DNA of 64,000 bases from Isoetes taiwanensis (GCA_021234155.1 JAJEKV010000001.1:18557382-18621381); one strand, 5' to 3'; positions 45,967-59,221 are shown, counted from the stretch's first letter. Made by a program: numbers and translations. The notes: a model not told the origin generated them from the sequence alone.

Positions 45967-46493
45967 GAAGGTGATTAATGGTGTTAACAGTGATGCAGTT
46001 TGTGCTGCTATCAAGGTATTCAGCTTACTATTCCTAGACATTCAATGCATGCTGCAAGCATTTGGAACTTTTCAGTGCCTTGGTGTGTTTTCATTATACA
46101 CTATAGTGGAAACAACATAAAACATCTTCTATAGCTCGTAACTTCATACTTTCGTGTTCATATTCCTTCTTAAATTTGTCACATGTTGTGAGACATGTCA
46201 TGCATAACTTCACACTTTCTCTGTTAACTGCAAGGTATTGAGAATAAAAGAAGTATTCTTGAGGCTGCACGAACCCATGCGTTGGCAGGAGCAAAAGCTT
46301 ACTGAAAATATTATGGACTGAAATTGTTGTAACTGTACTAGTGGAGCCAGAATGAATTTTAATCGCTACTGGGGCCAATACAAAATTTGCTTACTATTTC
46401 AGTTCAAATTGCAAGAGAGGTGAATTGTCTGGTTATGTTAGCACGATTTGCACATTGGTGAGATGACAGTGCAAGAAACACTTGAGTTTTAAT

Positions 46494-46970
46494 TGGCAGG
46501 CCTCTGTCCAGAGCAAAGTAATGACAGCCTACATCTTGGAGGTACATGTTCTTTACACACGTCAATACTTCCACATACTTCCAGATTTTGTGTTGCAATG
46601 AGGATGTCGCAATTGGTAAGTGAGAAAAATTTGCTTACAACATTTTTCTACCTTAAAATTTCTGTTTTTATGTGCAGGGGAAAATGGTTGTAGGGCTGAT
46701 GAAGACTTTATTCGTGCATAGTATATCGACTGGTGTAGATAGCTCCACAAGCTGTCGAACTATCAAAAGCTCGCAACAGTTTGTACATGTAATCCACATC
46801 AATGATATCTTTCCTTCAGCCTGCTCCAATATTTTCAACAATATATTTCTGCTATTTGAGGGCCAAGTTGTCTACTACGAGTTGCGAAAATATATATTGG
46901 ACTTTCTTGAGATAGGAAAGATAGGAAAGATCCTTCAAGTGTCAGATAGGAAAGATCTTGTTTGATATAT
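46494..46970 (+). other. Exon-like stretches, unknown
   Basis: Short open pieces bordered by plausible splice sites (46,494-46,541, ASVQSKVMTAYILE; from 46,678, GKMVVGLMKTLFVHSI). They could belong to the same broken gene as 45,577-45,966. No domain is recognised, and coding status is uncertain. Confidence 0.25.
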
Positions 46971-47099
46971 TGTTGTATGCTGATACAAATATTCAATGGA
47001 AAAAACAAAAAATTGAACAATCTTTGTCTTCTATTGCTTTTGTGATCGTTCATAAATAAAAATATTGATAATAAGAAAAATCAAGATTTGAAAAACAAA

Positions 47100-47745
47100 T
47101 GAACATTATGCTGAAATATACTAGTTAATCACCATGCATCACACTTTGGAATCATGGGGTAAAAATGCGACACATGAAGCACGATTAGAGATTAGATATT
47201 CCTAGATATTCCTATTCAAAATCATGTATACTTGTTCTATAATCGTACTAAAGTCAGATACATTTATAACATTGTTTAAACGTATTGGTATCAAAATATG
47301 CATACCAGTTTATCTAAATCAAGCATAGTTTTATCGATGATTAATCGCTATAAATTATCATAACTATCCACTTAAGATTACAATGATGATTAACCGCTAT
47401 AAAACATCATACTGATTATGCACTCAAAATTACAACATTTATAAACCAAAGAAGATAAATGTGACAAAATATCAATTCAATAAACTTGATAAGTTAAGTA
47501 GTGGCAAACATCATATATTTAAGTTGTCATGAAAACCACATATAAATAATTATCTTTCAACACCATGTGAAGAAACAATATTTGTTTGTCACGTTATGAA
47601 ATTGCATTAATGAATTATATTGTATAACTAGACATGATTTGTAAACTTTTTGGCCCACATACCAGTATTGATTTTAAGAATTAGTTTTCATTAAGAAATC
47701 AATAGAAAAAAATCATATTAATTCAATTTTGGGGGCCTTGTGGAA
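47100..47745 (+). repeat. Dispersed AT-rich repeat, copy 2
   Basis: Partner of 10,650-11,515; both copies end with the phrase TTCAATTTTGGGGGCCTTGTG. They are diverged, with many substitutions and indels. Confidence 0.65.
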
Positions 47746-49171
47746 GTCTTTAACTTATCTAGTCTCTAAATGGACTTCACAGATTGTGGCAGCTTTGGAA
47801 TCATTGTCTTTGCCTGGTCATTTTGTCATGAATAATACAAAGATAGTCTTGAGGGTACCTGTGGAAGTACAATCTCTATGACTAGTACTAGGTATCTCAT
47901 GATTGCTGCTCCAATCTTTGTACTCTTCTCTGATCATGTAGTACTCTCCTTTCTGCCTCATCCTTGGTCTTCAACAGCTTTGTATGGATAAAAAACGACA
48001 TTGTATCTCATCGCAAGCTGTCCACATACAGCAAACCTTGCACTCAAGAAGCCCATTGGTTACTCCTTTCCAGTAGCTTTGGCAGTGGAGAATATATGGC
48101 CACCGATTGCTAAAGACTGAACACTTAGTGTAAACCATGTTAAGTGTCCTTACTAACAGAAGTATGGCAGCGAATTTGCACAAAATATCAAATTTCGTTT
48201 GTCAAATCTAAATAGCCTTCAACTTCCTTTCTTTGGCCTTCAACCTCGTTTCTCTTTAAATCTAAAGATTTGTTTGTTTGGCCTTCAAATTCTTTTTTTT
48301 TTTACTACATGTATCAACTCTATATCCATCCTCAACACAGAAAAATTAGCATCAAAGAAATAAGAGAATCAAATAGATAATATATTTGCATTATATATGT
48401 TGTGATAGTGTGATATAGTGTGTTCTGTGAATTTCATTAACTAAGTTGGATAAACTTGCAATATTTCATTTCATATTGCAGAGGGCTTTTCTCCCCTGGT
48501 TAGGACTATGATTTTTGGCACGTCTTATATGCAAAAACGTATATTTTGCCATGCTTGAGCAATTTAATTGCATTTAGAGGTCATATTTCTATTTTTATGT
48601 ATTTGGATTCTTTTGCAATGGTTCTAAAAAAAGAAGACAGCATGCGAATTTTAGAAGCTAGAAAAGGGCAGACAGATGTGCGTGGTTCGGACCTACTCCA
48701 AGCTAAAGCTTGAGGCATTGCTTATGAAAAGAAGAATAGAAAATGCCCTCCTTCTTCATCTTCTTCCTAAATTTCTACCTCTTCTTCCTCTACTCCGGTG
48801 GCTGATTTTTTTCATTCTTGCCTCCGTCGATCCACTGACTTCGGCTCCATTTCTATCATGGACATCATGAACTATCAGGTATGAATCCTTTCGATCTGGA
48901 TCATCTTTCTAGGGTTTGCAATCCAATACATTGCCATTATGTTACTTAGCCAGCCATTCTAACCTGGCTAGAGTTTGCAATCCAATACATTGCCATTATG
49001 CTACTTAGCCAGCCATTCGTTTTTATAGTTTTTCAATCCTTTTGCTTCAATCTTCATCGATTCAAAATCATCCTAGTTCTCAGAATCATTCTTATTGTTC
49101 TTATATAGTCTCATGCTTCTAGACTTTCTTCTACCCTCAAAGACTGCATTGATTCATCTACGTTTTTGCAG
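47746..49171. other. No gene recognised; short tandem duplication at 48,911-49,018
   Basis: Mostly AT-rich. A unit of about 58 bp (GTTTGCAATCCAATACATTG and what follows) is repeated in tandem at 48,911-49,018. A possible first exon around 48,790-48,879 (ending MDIMNYQ before a GTATG donor) cannot be connected in phase to the ORF at 49,172. Confidence 0.4.
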
Positions 49172-49349
49172 ATTCATGCATTGGATTTATTCATATTGGC
49201 TCTTCTAATGATTTACAAATTGAACCAAATGTGTATCTGTACATCCAACAAGAAGGAATTAAAATTATTTCTATAGATGGAATCCAAGGCAGTACTTATG
49301 TAAATCATGTGTATATTCCCAAACTGGGGGTGTGGAATTACAGAGTTGG
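49172..49349 (+). pseudogene. Small ORF split by the gypsy element, upstream half
   Basis: After an acceptor (TTTTTGCAG, ending 49,171) the frame encodes SCIGFIHIGSSNDLQIEPNV and IDGIQGSTYVNHVYIPKLGV, and is cut at NYRVG by the LTR. If one copy of the 5-bp target duplication is removed, it continues in frame at 62,452 as LYKSLIIWHFVNVERFAF ... GYGLHQ and a TGA at 62,540-62,542. That gives about 90 residues. The product is not recognised. Confidence 0.5.
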
Positions 49350-50897
49350 TGTGACGTCCCCTATTCGTATACGGTGCACTCACCGTATACAAACAGGAGT
49401 TCTTCCCCCACACCAGCTCCATGCTGATACAGGGCCCTCCACATATCACTGCACCCGTAACGAGTCCCAGTGGGGAAGAGTGAAGGTGTCATTCTACCCC
49501 GTCTCCCTCATGGCCTACCTAGCTGCGGAAGCGTAAACATACATGTCAGTAGCACATACATCACATCCTGTGACCATCTCGAAGGATGGTCCTCCTCATA
49601 TCTGCATAGACAAAGATCAGCACATCACATAGGGGATCCTACCCAAGGTTCAGACTCAAAGGATGACTGACGGCTTGGGTCTCCAGAGTTCGTTGCAGAC
49701 AGAATTCATGGCAATGGAGTTGGCTGGCATAAGAACATGGCATAGGGTTGTCCACTCCATCCGCCCCTCCTGTGCACACTTTGCAAAGTAGGCTGAAAAG
49801 TGTCGGGACCTGACTGTAGCCCGCCGGATGCATAGCCGAAGGGGCTATTCCTGGGTCTCATCCTCCCAGTTCCGGCGGTAGGGATCACTCCCTCGAGAGG
49901 TCTACATGCTAACTCAAGGTGACTAGAGGGCCTTTGCGATTCGACCATTTGAACCCACCGGAAAGTGTACACCACTTCACGGGTGTCGAGCCCATGCCTT
50001 ACCCTTTCGGTGGTAAGCCATTAGACCTAGTCACAATGATCCCCGGTAGGCTTTACACACCAGGGGGATCGTTCAAGAGCTAGGACATGAACCTCCTTCT
50101 TAGCCAGTCTGGCCCCTTCACCCACAACCAGGTGTGGCTCTTGTACACAGGCGTCAATCTACGGTGTGCTAGAGAGGCTACTCTAGGAGCATCAACTACA
50201 AGCTTTAGGGCCTCTACCCCCCTTCCCAATACAAGGAGTTCACAGAAATACATCATCCAATTACATCACAGAAGAACTGAAGAACTAGATCTAATCATAG
50301 AGTTAGGTTCTTTAGTTAGTGTCCGAGCTCTAAGATCTAGATAGCTACTATGGGCAATTTAATAGTCTAAACCTACTGATTCTATGACTAGAAGACGGTT
50401 TAAGCTATTAAATTGACCAAATACCTGATCCTTGAGTAGCTCCTCGACTGAGTTCAACCATCTGTTTGAGTTGATCGAATTGTCGGGGAACCGATGGCAT
50501 AATTCATTTCGGGCGGCGTCACGGGGGCGGTTTTGGCTCTGGGGCAGCCAAAAGCGAAGCTCTAAAACCCTAAGGACGAAAAACTAGCAAGCTAGGGTTT
50601 TCCTACCCTAAATAGACATGGGGTTTTGGGCTAGGGTTTTCAATTACCCAATTTGGCATGTGGGATAATTGGAAAGGCCCCACTTGCCTTTAATGGCTAG
50701 GTGGCAAAATATGCCAACATGGAAAGGTGTGCCCTCATTAATGTGCACAATAATATATGAACACTCCTAGCAAGTTGCCCCTAGGGCTACTTACCTGGCT
50801 ATCCGTTGGCGTACACGTCAGTCGGATTGGTGTATGCGTGTGGCGAGGCGAAAGACAATATCGTCTTGGGACCGTTATCTTTGTCTTTGGAACGCCA
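49350..50897 (-). repeat. Gypsy 3' LTR
   Basis: 1,548 bp, TGTGACGTCCC...GGAACGCCA on the + strand, matching 60,883-62,446. This copy retains CTG and CAG trinucleotides at many places where the other LTR has CG or CGG. Confidence 0.9.
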
Positions 50898-50912
50898 CAT
50901 TCTCCCCACCTT
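50898..50912 (-). promoter_or_regulatory. Polypurine tract of the gypsy element
   Basis: Read on the minus strand, AAGGTGGGGAGAATG lies immediately upstream of the 3' LTR. This is the expected primer for plus-strand DNA synthesis. Confidence 0.85.
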
Positions 50913-51762
50913 GAAATGATCTTTGTCTGCAAAGATCATGGGTCTCCCCACCTTGGGATCTTCCTAACACGCAGCCCGCAATCAGCGTGATGCCTACAAT
51001 ATAATATTTATACATTTATCACAATTACCCTAAGGTAATTAGTTTTAGAACATTATTACGTCATTATATTATGGAATACTTATCAATTCATAACACCATT
51101 AACAAGTTATTCACTATCTTAAGTTAGACAAAATTTCAACATTTCATATCTATAATTATTGTCCGAGGTACTCTTCATTCCTTGCAACACATTCTAACAA
51201 AACTTGTGTTGCAAGTCTTCGTAGCTTCGACCTCCTTGCCCTCCCGGGGCTCTCTTACTGCCAGGTCGACACTACGTTAGTACCGTTTTAATTATTTAAT
51301 AAATTTTGGTTATATGGTGACCAACCCACCTATCTACATGAATGCATGGCTAATCTCCCGGCGTAGGAAGAGGATGAATCTTCCATAATGGCCGTGGAGA
51401 CAGCGCCTATATGCCTATATGCCGCTCATGCCTACACCTCTAGTTGCCAATAAGTGGAGGATATCCTTCTTCGTGGGGGCATGAAGGATGGATTCCTCCT
51501 ATCAAAGCATATATGGGGCTAAAGGTGCTTTCCCTATCTTTGCATTCCTTAATGACCTCTTTTTTCTCTCGAGGTCGTCTCCTTAAAGTGGGGACAGTAG
51601 ACTTTCTAATCTACCTTCCACTCGCCCAAGCGGAAACGCGGTCATGCCTACATTGACATTACACCACGCCCTAGAGATCACCGTAGTGGTCTCATCATCG
51701 GTAACAACGCATGCGACCCATACCAAGCATAGGTTGCATGCGTAGATTAATCTATACAAGAA

Positions 51763-53117
51763 TTAACCTACACAAATCGACATGCCTGAGCCGATTTCTT
51801 CGGAGATGACCTTGCCGTCCCATTGCTCCATAAACTGTGGGTACTGCTTTACCAAATCCTTCTTAAGTACCCACGTCGCGTCTTCCACTGGCAAGTGTTT
51901 CCACTTGACCAAGTATTGGAGGAACTCCGACCTCCTTGTCTTCTTGAAAGCTTTATCAAGAATCATTTCTGGAACTATTTCCAGCTGCTCCTCCATCATT
52001 TCCAACAACGTTGGAGTGTCCAAGACTTCGTCTGGATTTGGAGTATGCTTCTTCAACAAACTCACGTGGAAGACCTTATGAATCTTTAGGTGTCTTTGGC
52101 AATTCTAACTTGTAGGATTGATTACCTACTCTCTTGATTATTCTGAAGGGTCCAGCCCACCTTGGAGCAAGCTTCTTGCAATTGCCAATCCTGAGCTTCG
52201 CCTGCTTCACCTTTATCTTGAGCCATACATCATCTCCAACTTTGAACTCTCCATTCGATGCTTGTCTACGATGCTCTTCTCGACGACTTCCGCGCTGTGA
52301 GATAACCTCGAACTTCTTCCACGAAGCTGCGCATATCGGCCAACATCTGGCTGCGAAACTTCTACTTTTGACGGGGGTTGTGCCAAGTGTCCGAGTTAGG
52401 CAATCGATAGCCATAATTGATCATAAATGGCGACATTTGGGACGATTCCCGCTTGGTGCTATTGTATGCAAACTCCACCAAGTGAATAAATTCTTCCCAC
52501 ATACTTTGCTTATTCGGACATAGTTTTCAGTAGCATGTCTTCTAAGATCCTGTTGGTCGCTTCCGCCGGCCATCCGTCTGAGGATGATACGCCGTGCTCA
52601 TGGATAGCTTGGTCTGAATCGTCGCAAAGAGGTCTTGCCAAAAGGCACTCATGAACTTCGGATCCCTGTCGGAGATAATCTCCCTTGGCATGCCATGAAG
52701 CCTGAAGATCTCTTTGGTGAAGAGCTTTGCTGTATCCATAGCTGTATCTGTGGTCCTGCAAGGCACAAAATGTGCCATCTTCGACAACTTGTCGACCACT
52801 ACCATCAAGGCATCCTTGCCTCTCGCTGTTCTTGGGAGTCCTGTGATGAAGTCCATGCTGATTACCTCCCACTTAGCGTTTGGCACCGCTAATGGCTCTA
52901 ATGCCCCTGGAATTCGAAGCTGCTCTGCCTTCGTCTGCTGGCATAGCTGACATTCCTTGATGTAGCGAGCTATTTGCTTCTTCATTCCTGGCCAATAATA
53001 GGCTGCTGCGCGCACTTTGAAATATGTTTTCATGAATCCCGCATGGCCAGCTATTGGGCTGTTGTGCGTGTCATGGAGGATCAACTTCCTTACACCTGAT
53101 GATTCGGGTACGCACAA
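51763..53117 (-). CDS. Gypsy integrase with C-terminal chromodomain
   Basis: From 53,117 the frame gives the zinc-binding HHCC part (LILHDTHNSPIAGHAG ... CQLCQQTK). Then comes the catalytic core, with Asp in MDFITGLPRTARGK and in IISDRDPKFMS. The Glu block after TAYHPQTDG is frameshifted at about 52,566, where CTG has become CG. A GPY-type module (DDVWLKIK ... PRWAGPFRIIKRVG) lies at 52,250-52,100. The chromodomain (about 51,990-51,800) shows FLQYLVKWKHLPVEDATWV, the aromatic-rich fold that binds methylated histone tails, followed by a stop near 51,763. Chromodomains direct integration of such elements into heterochromatin. Apart from the frame breaks, all catalytic blocks are present. Confidence 0.9.
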
Positions 53118-53299
53118 CTTGTTCTTATGGTATAACAGGTTGCCTTCCTTCTTATAATGCTTGAAGGTCTCCCGCTCTTTATCATTCTAGCCTCCTTAGA
53201 GGCTTGTCCATACTTCCACTGAAATCCACATCCATTGGCAAGGACTCTTCAATCTTCTTACCAAAGTCATTTGGAGGCGTCGAAATTGCATTGCAATGC

Positions 53300-54600
53300 A
53301 CTCTAGTTGTCGGGGGATGCCTTGAAAGCGCATCTGCTACCACATTGAGCTTCCGGCTTGTAGACTATATCAAAGTCATATTCTTCGAGGAACTCCATCC
53401 ATCTCCGTTGCCTCAGATTGAGGTGTGGTTGCGTGAATACATATTGGAGGCTCTGATGGTCGGTATCCAATTGGAACTTCCTTCCCAAGAGATAGTGCCT
53501 CCATATTCTTAATGCCACGACAACCGCAAGCAATTCGATCGATGCGTGGGGTAGCGGCGTCTGGCGTCGTTCATCTTCACGGAATCATATGCTACCACGC
53601 TCTTCTTGCATAAGCCTTTGCACTGTAGCTATCTTACTCGCATCTGTTGCTACAAGCTTATCTTTCTCGGTCAGAGGCAAGGTCGGGGGGGGTTGTCGTC
53701 GAGCTTCTTTCAACAATTCAAACCCCTTTTGGGCTTTCTTGTGCCAATGCTCTACCCAATCTTTCACCTTCTCTGCCCTCGTCAGGTCTGTTAACGGGGC
53801 TGCTATCTTAGCAAAGTTCTTCACGAACTTCTGTAGTACCACTGCTAGGCAGAAAACTTCGACCCTCGTGCACATTCTTCGCCCGACCCTTTGAATCACT
53901 GCTTCAATCTTGGCGGGGTCCCGTCGAGATGCCTTCGCCCGAGATCACATGACCAAGGTATTCCACCTTCTCTCAAGGCGGTGGCGCCGACAACTTGGCA
54001 TTAACCGGTGCCTCTTCAACTTCTCTAGCACCCTTCTCAAGTGTTGCGCGTGCTCTTCAAAGGGATCTGCTATACACCAAAATGTCATCAAAGAAAACAA
54101 TCACAAAGGTGTCGGGAACTCCACGAAGATATCGTTCATGAGCCTCATGAGCGTTAGTGGGGCATTTGATAAGCGAAAGGCATCGCGTGAACTCATAATG
54201 CCCATACAGCGTCACGAAGGCGGTCTTGTGGATATCCTCCTCCTTTATCCGTATCGATGATAACGACCTTAAGTCGATTTTGAGAAGATCTTTGCTCCTT
54301 GAAGCTGATCCATCAAGTCGTCGATCTTGGAGCGCATACTTGTTCTTAATGGTGTGCTTATTCAGCTGTCTATAGTCTATGCACATCCTCAAAGATCCAT
54401 CCTTCTTCTTGACAAAAGAATGGGCTCCAAGCGGCGAGACACTAGGTCTAATGAAACCTAGGTCGAAAGCGGCAGAAGCGCTTCTTCAGCTCCGACAACT
54501 CCTGGCGTTGTCATTCTATATGGAGCCTTGCTTGTTGGCTTTGTTCGGTTGAGTGCTATCTGCTTTTCGACTCCCCTAAGGAGGGAGCTGCTTGATCTCA
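53300..54600 (-). pseudogene. Gypsy reverse transcriptase and RNase H
   Basis: The RT contains MRMCIDYRQLNKHTIKNKYA (from 54,392), RIKEEDIHKTAFVTLYGHYEFT and VIVFFDDILVYS with the catalytic FDD-D. RNase H follows: FAKIAAPLTDL, KLVATDAS, then HYLLGRKFQLDTDHQSLQ at about 53,470-53,420. Frames are broken at sites where conserved motifs would be restored by CTG in place of CG, for example in the block GYHQIRI (about 54,255) and in FTAMPFG (about 54,185). Confidence 0.85.
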
Positions 54601-54859
54601 TCACGGAAAGAGATCGTGGAACTCCGCGTGATCAACTTAGCTATTTGCCTCGGCAACTTGGCGAGCATCTTGTCTTCTTTGCTTCCTTCCAATTCCGGCC
54701 ACTAATCTCAAGCTTGAAGATGTATGCTACTTGCTCACTCTTGATGCACTTGAGCAGTAGTTTAGAAGACATACTGCTTGCATGATGGGAACAACTTCTT
54801 TACTGTTATCTCAATGATCTTGCCGTCGGGTGTTGGGAAGGTCACCTTAAACTCCACAA

Positions 54860-55075
54860 TCAATAATGGCCCCCTGCTGGTCCAAGGTACTCCATACCTA
54901 TTATCAAGTCGTACTTGCCAATGCCCATTACTTCGCCCCCCATCCGGATCTTAATCCCCGGCAAGTCGATGTCAAAGTTGATTCTTTTTACTCCGTCACG
55001 CCTTCTTGCTCCACTTGCTAAGACAACGGGCCTTGGCTTTGACTTTAATGGTTTCAACTTCAACATTTGAACCAT
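54860..55075 (-). CDS. Gypsy aspartic protease region, C-terminal part
   Basis: The open stretch encodes INFDIDLPGIKIRMGGEVMG and KYDLIIGMEYLG. The DLIIGM(D/E)(W/Y)L block is the conserved C-terminal signature of retroviral-type proteases of plant gypsy elements. The catalytic D(T/S)G is expected upstream at about 55,100 and is not readable in frame. Confidence 0.65.
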   Translation of the reverse strand: MVQMLKLKPLKSKPRPVVLASGARRRDGVKRINFDIDLPGIKIRMGGEVMGIGKYDLIIGMEYLGPAGGHY

Positions 55076-55521
55076 TGCGGGAGATGCAAAGTTATGGCTA
55101 CTTCTGAATCTATCGGGACTATAAATGACTTGGCCTTGGCCTTTCCCTAATCGTGGAAATTACTTTATCGCGGCTCTCTGCTTGCTCACGTATCTATTGC
55201 GGCAAAGATATGACACTCACCTTGAATGTAGTGGCGGGCCTCCTCGCGTCGTCGTCGGGTCAAAGTGTCCCAATCTCCCAACTTCGCTAGCCCATTTGCA
55301 CTCATGACATATGGGCGGTTCATTTGTTCTATGGCTTTGGCCGGAAACACGAAGCAAAGGCGCTTTTCTATGCACTCTGTCTCTTCTCCTTGGGCATGGC
55401 TCGAGAAAGGATCGCCGCGGCTTTGGAGTAGTTTGACCCTTCTGTTTGTCTTTGAAAGATACGCTTCTTCTCTGCTTTGCTTCCCTTGATTGCCACTATA
55501 TGGGGCTCTAGGCGGTCTGGG

Positions 55522-55980
55522 TCAATTTCGTTCTCGGGCTGAAACCGCTTTCTTTGCCTTGCCTTTATCTTGGTATCTGCCGCCTCGCTGCGCTATTACG
55601 GGGTCTGTTCCTTGCAAACTTATTGCCTTGGACTCCGCTTCTGATACCGTTCTCGGGTTTATTGCCCTTACAAGCTTGCGGATCTCCTCATTCAGACCTT
55701 CAATGTAGCTTTCCACTGCGTGCTTCTCTCCTAACTTTGGCACATACAGCCTTAATCTCATAAATTCCTCGTGTATTTACATGTGACTTGTTGCCTTGCT
55801 GCAAACGTAGAAAGCTCTTTGCATCATCTTGGACTTGTGCTCTCTTGGGGCGTAATGGCGCTTGAAGGCTTTAGCAAACTTCTTGAACCGCAAGCATCCT
55901 GCTTAGCAAGCCATGAGCCTTGGCATAGCCCTTCCACCAAATGCGTCTTTGCTCCTTGGGTTATTTGTTGCCACCACCGC
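55522..55980 (-). pseudogene. Gypsy Gag, capsid part
   Basis: Reads KFAKAFKRHYAPREHKSKMM in one frame, then MRLRLYVPKLGEKHAVESYI and GLNEEIRKLVRAINP in the next. This is the Retrotrans_gag pattern (FxxxF..Y.P ... F..L......y...F..gL...I...v). A nucleocapsid Cys/His motif is probably near 55,300 but is not readable with confidence. Confidence 0.75.
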
Positions 55981-58240
55981 CTTTATCCTTATCCTTCATA
56001 CCATAGGCATTGCGTATTCGGCTCATCTCGTCAAGCCAAGCCTCGCCTCCATGCGACGCTGTTCTCGCTGAGAATTGCTCGAGCTTCTGGCCTTCCAAAC
56101 ATTTCCCAATCGCGAGTCTACTTTCTTACGGTAGTCGAGAGGTTCTTGTGTCCCTTTGTCGTCCCTCAGGGTGGTTCCTACGCCTTTAGATGCGCTTTCG
56201 GACTTGATTACGCTCTTCTTCTTCCTCCGGAATCGGTCGAATCGAGCTTAGTCGGAGGAGTCCGGTGGGGACCTTCCTCTCTTGCTCCTCTTCTTGTCTC
56301 TTCACGTTCTTGAGCTGCTGCTGCTTGCGGCGGTTGGCGTTACCCACCAGAGCCACGCTCACAGCATGCGGCTAGCAAGGCCTTTATCATTAGAGGTCCG
56401 TCCTCATTTGCGATATTTCTTCTTACGGGGTCATTTGTCCAAATTCTTCAAGCGGGTTCCTTGCGGGCGTGGCCAGGGCGGACTCTCGTTCCCCTGTAAG
56501 TTCCGCGGTTGTCGTTCTCTGGCGGCTTAGGCCTCATTTTGCATACACAAGTGGTTCATATCTACATGGTTAGTTTTCCTTGCTTTCTTGCATTATTTAT
56601 GTTTGTTGGCATGGTTGAGGGGACACAAAATATATCAACAAAACATTTATAGTGCAAGAGAATGTTATATTTTTATTTTATATTACACTAATACAAGAAC
56701 TTGTAACTACGCTAATCATTTACGTTGATCTTGGGTAAGATGGATTATCCTCGGGAACTTTTTCACTTGGGTTGTTCCCCTTTGAATGGCCCAAGTTCCT
56801 AAGAACATTAATTTGGAGATCCACCCATGTAATGCTCTTGCTAAATCTTCTACTTCTGCGATTGGGAGGTGTAATTTCTTTGCATCGCGGTGATCTTACT
56901 GCCAGCGTAAGGTATGGCGAAGTCGAAGGCGTCGAGTGCTACCGCTCTCTTCACCGGGGATTGCATGCCCGAGGTTAAGGGGCAACCGTGCATGCCGTAC
57001 GAATCGAGTGCAATCAGCAGCATACTCCTTCCCCTGCGCCTGCGGGGGTGAACTTTGCGGTGGATAACGCTATTCTTCCATCCATCGGTGGCGGCGGTAA
57101 TAAGCGTAGTGACTTTGTCGTTCGCGAGGCGGTCCTCGGCCACTTTCGATCCATCCTCTCATTAATGCGCTTCGAAATCATCAGCCTCCACTGTGGTGAG
57201 CTCCACGTAGTCTCGGTACGTGAAGCCCTCCCGAGGTCGGTCGCTGTCCTATCCGAGGTGTCTTGGGACGAAGCTGCCCGTTAGGATGTTTGAGGTCGAT
57301 GGCGGATCCCCACTGCGTTTCAAGAGCAAGGAACTCTTCCTCCGTCGGTAGCTTGTTCTGCGCTTATGCCTCCATAATGCACGATATTCTTTGTAGGCTT
57401 GGATGTGAGGAGGTAAACTCTCCCCGATGTAAAGTGTCGGCTTCCCTTGCTTGAGGGGAAGTCGGACTCTCCTCGGGCGATGAAGTCGTCAAAGTACGTT
57501 CTTCCGGGGTTGGTGCGGCAACTCTTGGTCGGTACTCCCTTTCCACGCACTCGGGGAGGTTTGAATGTAAAGCAGGGCGAAACTCCTCACCTTCGGCGAT
57601 AATGGGAGCTAGGCTTGTGATGCCTAACCTTAGGGGTGGCGACTACGAGAGTCTGCCCGGCTTCTTTTCGAGAAGTCTTGCCACTCTGCTTCGCTTCGCG
57701 CCGCTCCTCCATTGGGTCGAGCTAAAACATCGTCTTCCTCCTCCTCGGATTCTGTTCATCGAGTCTTCTTCCTTCCCTTCGCTCTGTTCATCTTTGTGTG
57801 AGGAGGCGTTGTTCTGTTGCTATGGCTAATGGGTCCACGTCCATGGGGGGAATGGAGGTTTCCCCCGGTGTTCTAAACGCGGTGGGTGAGAAAGATTGCC
57901 GTGGCGGTGTTGAAAGAGAAGTACTTGGTCTGTTGGTGATTAGGACCATTAGCTTCGGGTGTGCGGTGCGCTTTGTTTGTGAGGTATTTGGCGATGTTAG
58001 GGACATCGTCTAATGCCGCTGAGGACCGTCTAGGAACAAAATATCCTACACAAGGGGAGTTGCACTAGTCTGGTTCTACCCTAGCTTGGAACTTCGATCA
58101 AGACTCTACTATAGGCTGGGGTCAGCGTGCAAGGTTGCTTGGGCGTCTACCTCCTTCCTGAAAGATCACGGAAGATTTGGTCGGCGTCGGCCTCAAGAAG
58201 ATGACATTGCCGTACCATCTCTGGAAATCGAAGTTGTCAT
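55981..58240 (-). pseudogene. Second leader ORF region of the gypsy element, unknown
   Basis: The minus strand shows coding-like composition in changing frames downstream of a TATA-like box at about 58,350. The first ATG is at 58,239 (MTTSISRDGTAMSSS). A Pro/Ser/Thr-rich piece lies at 58,006-57,788 and basic pieces at 57,550-57,320 and 57,143-56,850. An AT-rich interval at about 56,530-56,740 may be an intron. The function is unknown. It could be an N-terminal extension of Gag or an extra ORF. Confidence 0.35.
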
Positions 58241-58820
58241 TGATTAATTGCGAAGAGGGTCACAAAGCGGTTGCAAGAGCGCCTCGGGGAGTTGGGAAAT
58301 CGGCTAGAAGGGCGAGGAGCAGATTTGTAGGGTGCTATCGAGAAATGGCGGGTCTATTTATAGAAAGGGGGAAACCCTAATTTTTGGATGACTTGAAAAT
58401 TTCCTAGGATTGGGTAATTCTAACTTATCACGAGGTCAAAATAGGAGTTTGAGGACTATAGGAGATGCTTGAGCAAGGCTAGGTTACCTAAAAGATGCTA
58501 TCATTAGTTTGAAGGTGACTTTGACAAGTCTGGTGAAGAATTGGTAAGAGGTCTCACGACTTGCGCCTCGCTTCAAAACTAACTTTTTTTTTTGCGACGG
58601 TATGAGTTTGAGACATCGATCCATTTTAATCAAAGATGTCCAACTTGGGTAAACTAATGGTGTAAGGGTGATGGGCTCATCAAATTAGGCAGAATCGACC
58701 CCTTATTTGGTCAATTTGGATTTGTTTTGGTCAAGCTTAGGTGAGGTCTCCGACTTGCGCCTCGCTTCAATCCTAACTTTTTGTTTTATGACGGTAGCGA
58801 GCTGTGAGACATCATGTCTC
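58241..58820 (-). promoter_or_regulatory. Internal promoter-like module 2 of the gypsy element
   Basis: On the minus strand, two copies of a repeat of about 68 bp (58,746-58,813 and 58,551-58,617), each bordered by GTCT and TGAGAC-type inverted ends, precede TCTATAAATAGA (about 58,350-58,362). The next ATG is about 112 bp further. The same arrangement is found at 60.2-60.7 kb. Confidence 0.5.
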
Positions 58821-59221
58821 TCGGCTCCCAAATGTCCTATTTCAACTTTGAAATAAAAGCTAAAACTTATTAATTTGCTCTAATTACCCAAGTTTATGTT
58901 ATCAAGGTACACAAAATTGCTCTATATTACAAAAATTTTTAATTATTTACAACAAAAAAGTTTCTAAGGCGTTCTCCCTTAATGCGGTCATAAGACTCAT
59001 GTCTTGTCGCATTAAGGTTACTCGCCGTGGATAGTGCAGGCTGTTGAATCTTCAAAGTGTTGTACTATCTTTGCCTCACCAGCCTCTTGCATTGCCGGTG
59101 GCCCTCGTAAAAGTGACTCTAAAGTACGTTACGTAGGCTGCATCACTTCACGCACCAACAGAAGGCGAAGGGGGCACGGGGGATTAGGAGACCGGCTGCT
59201 TGTTGGAAGTGTCTAATCTCC

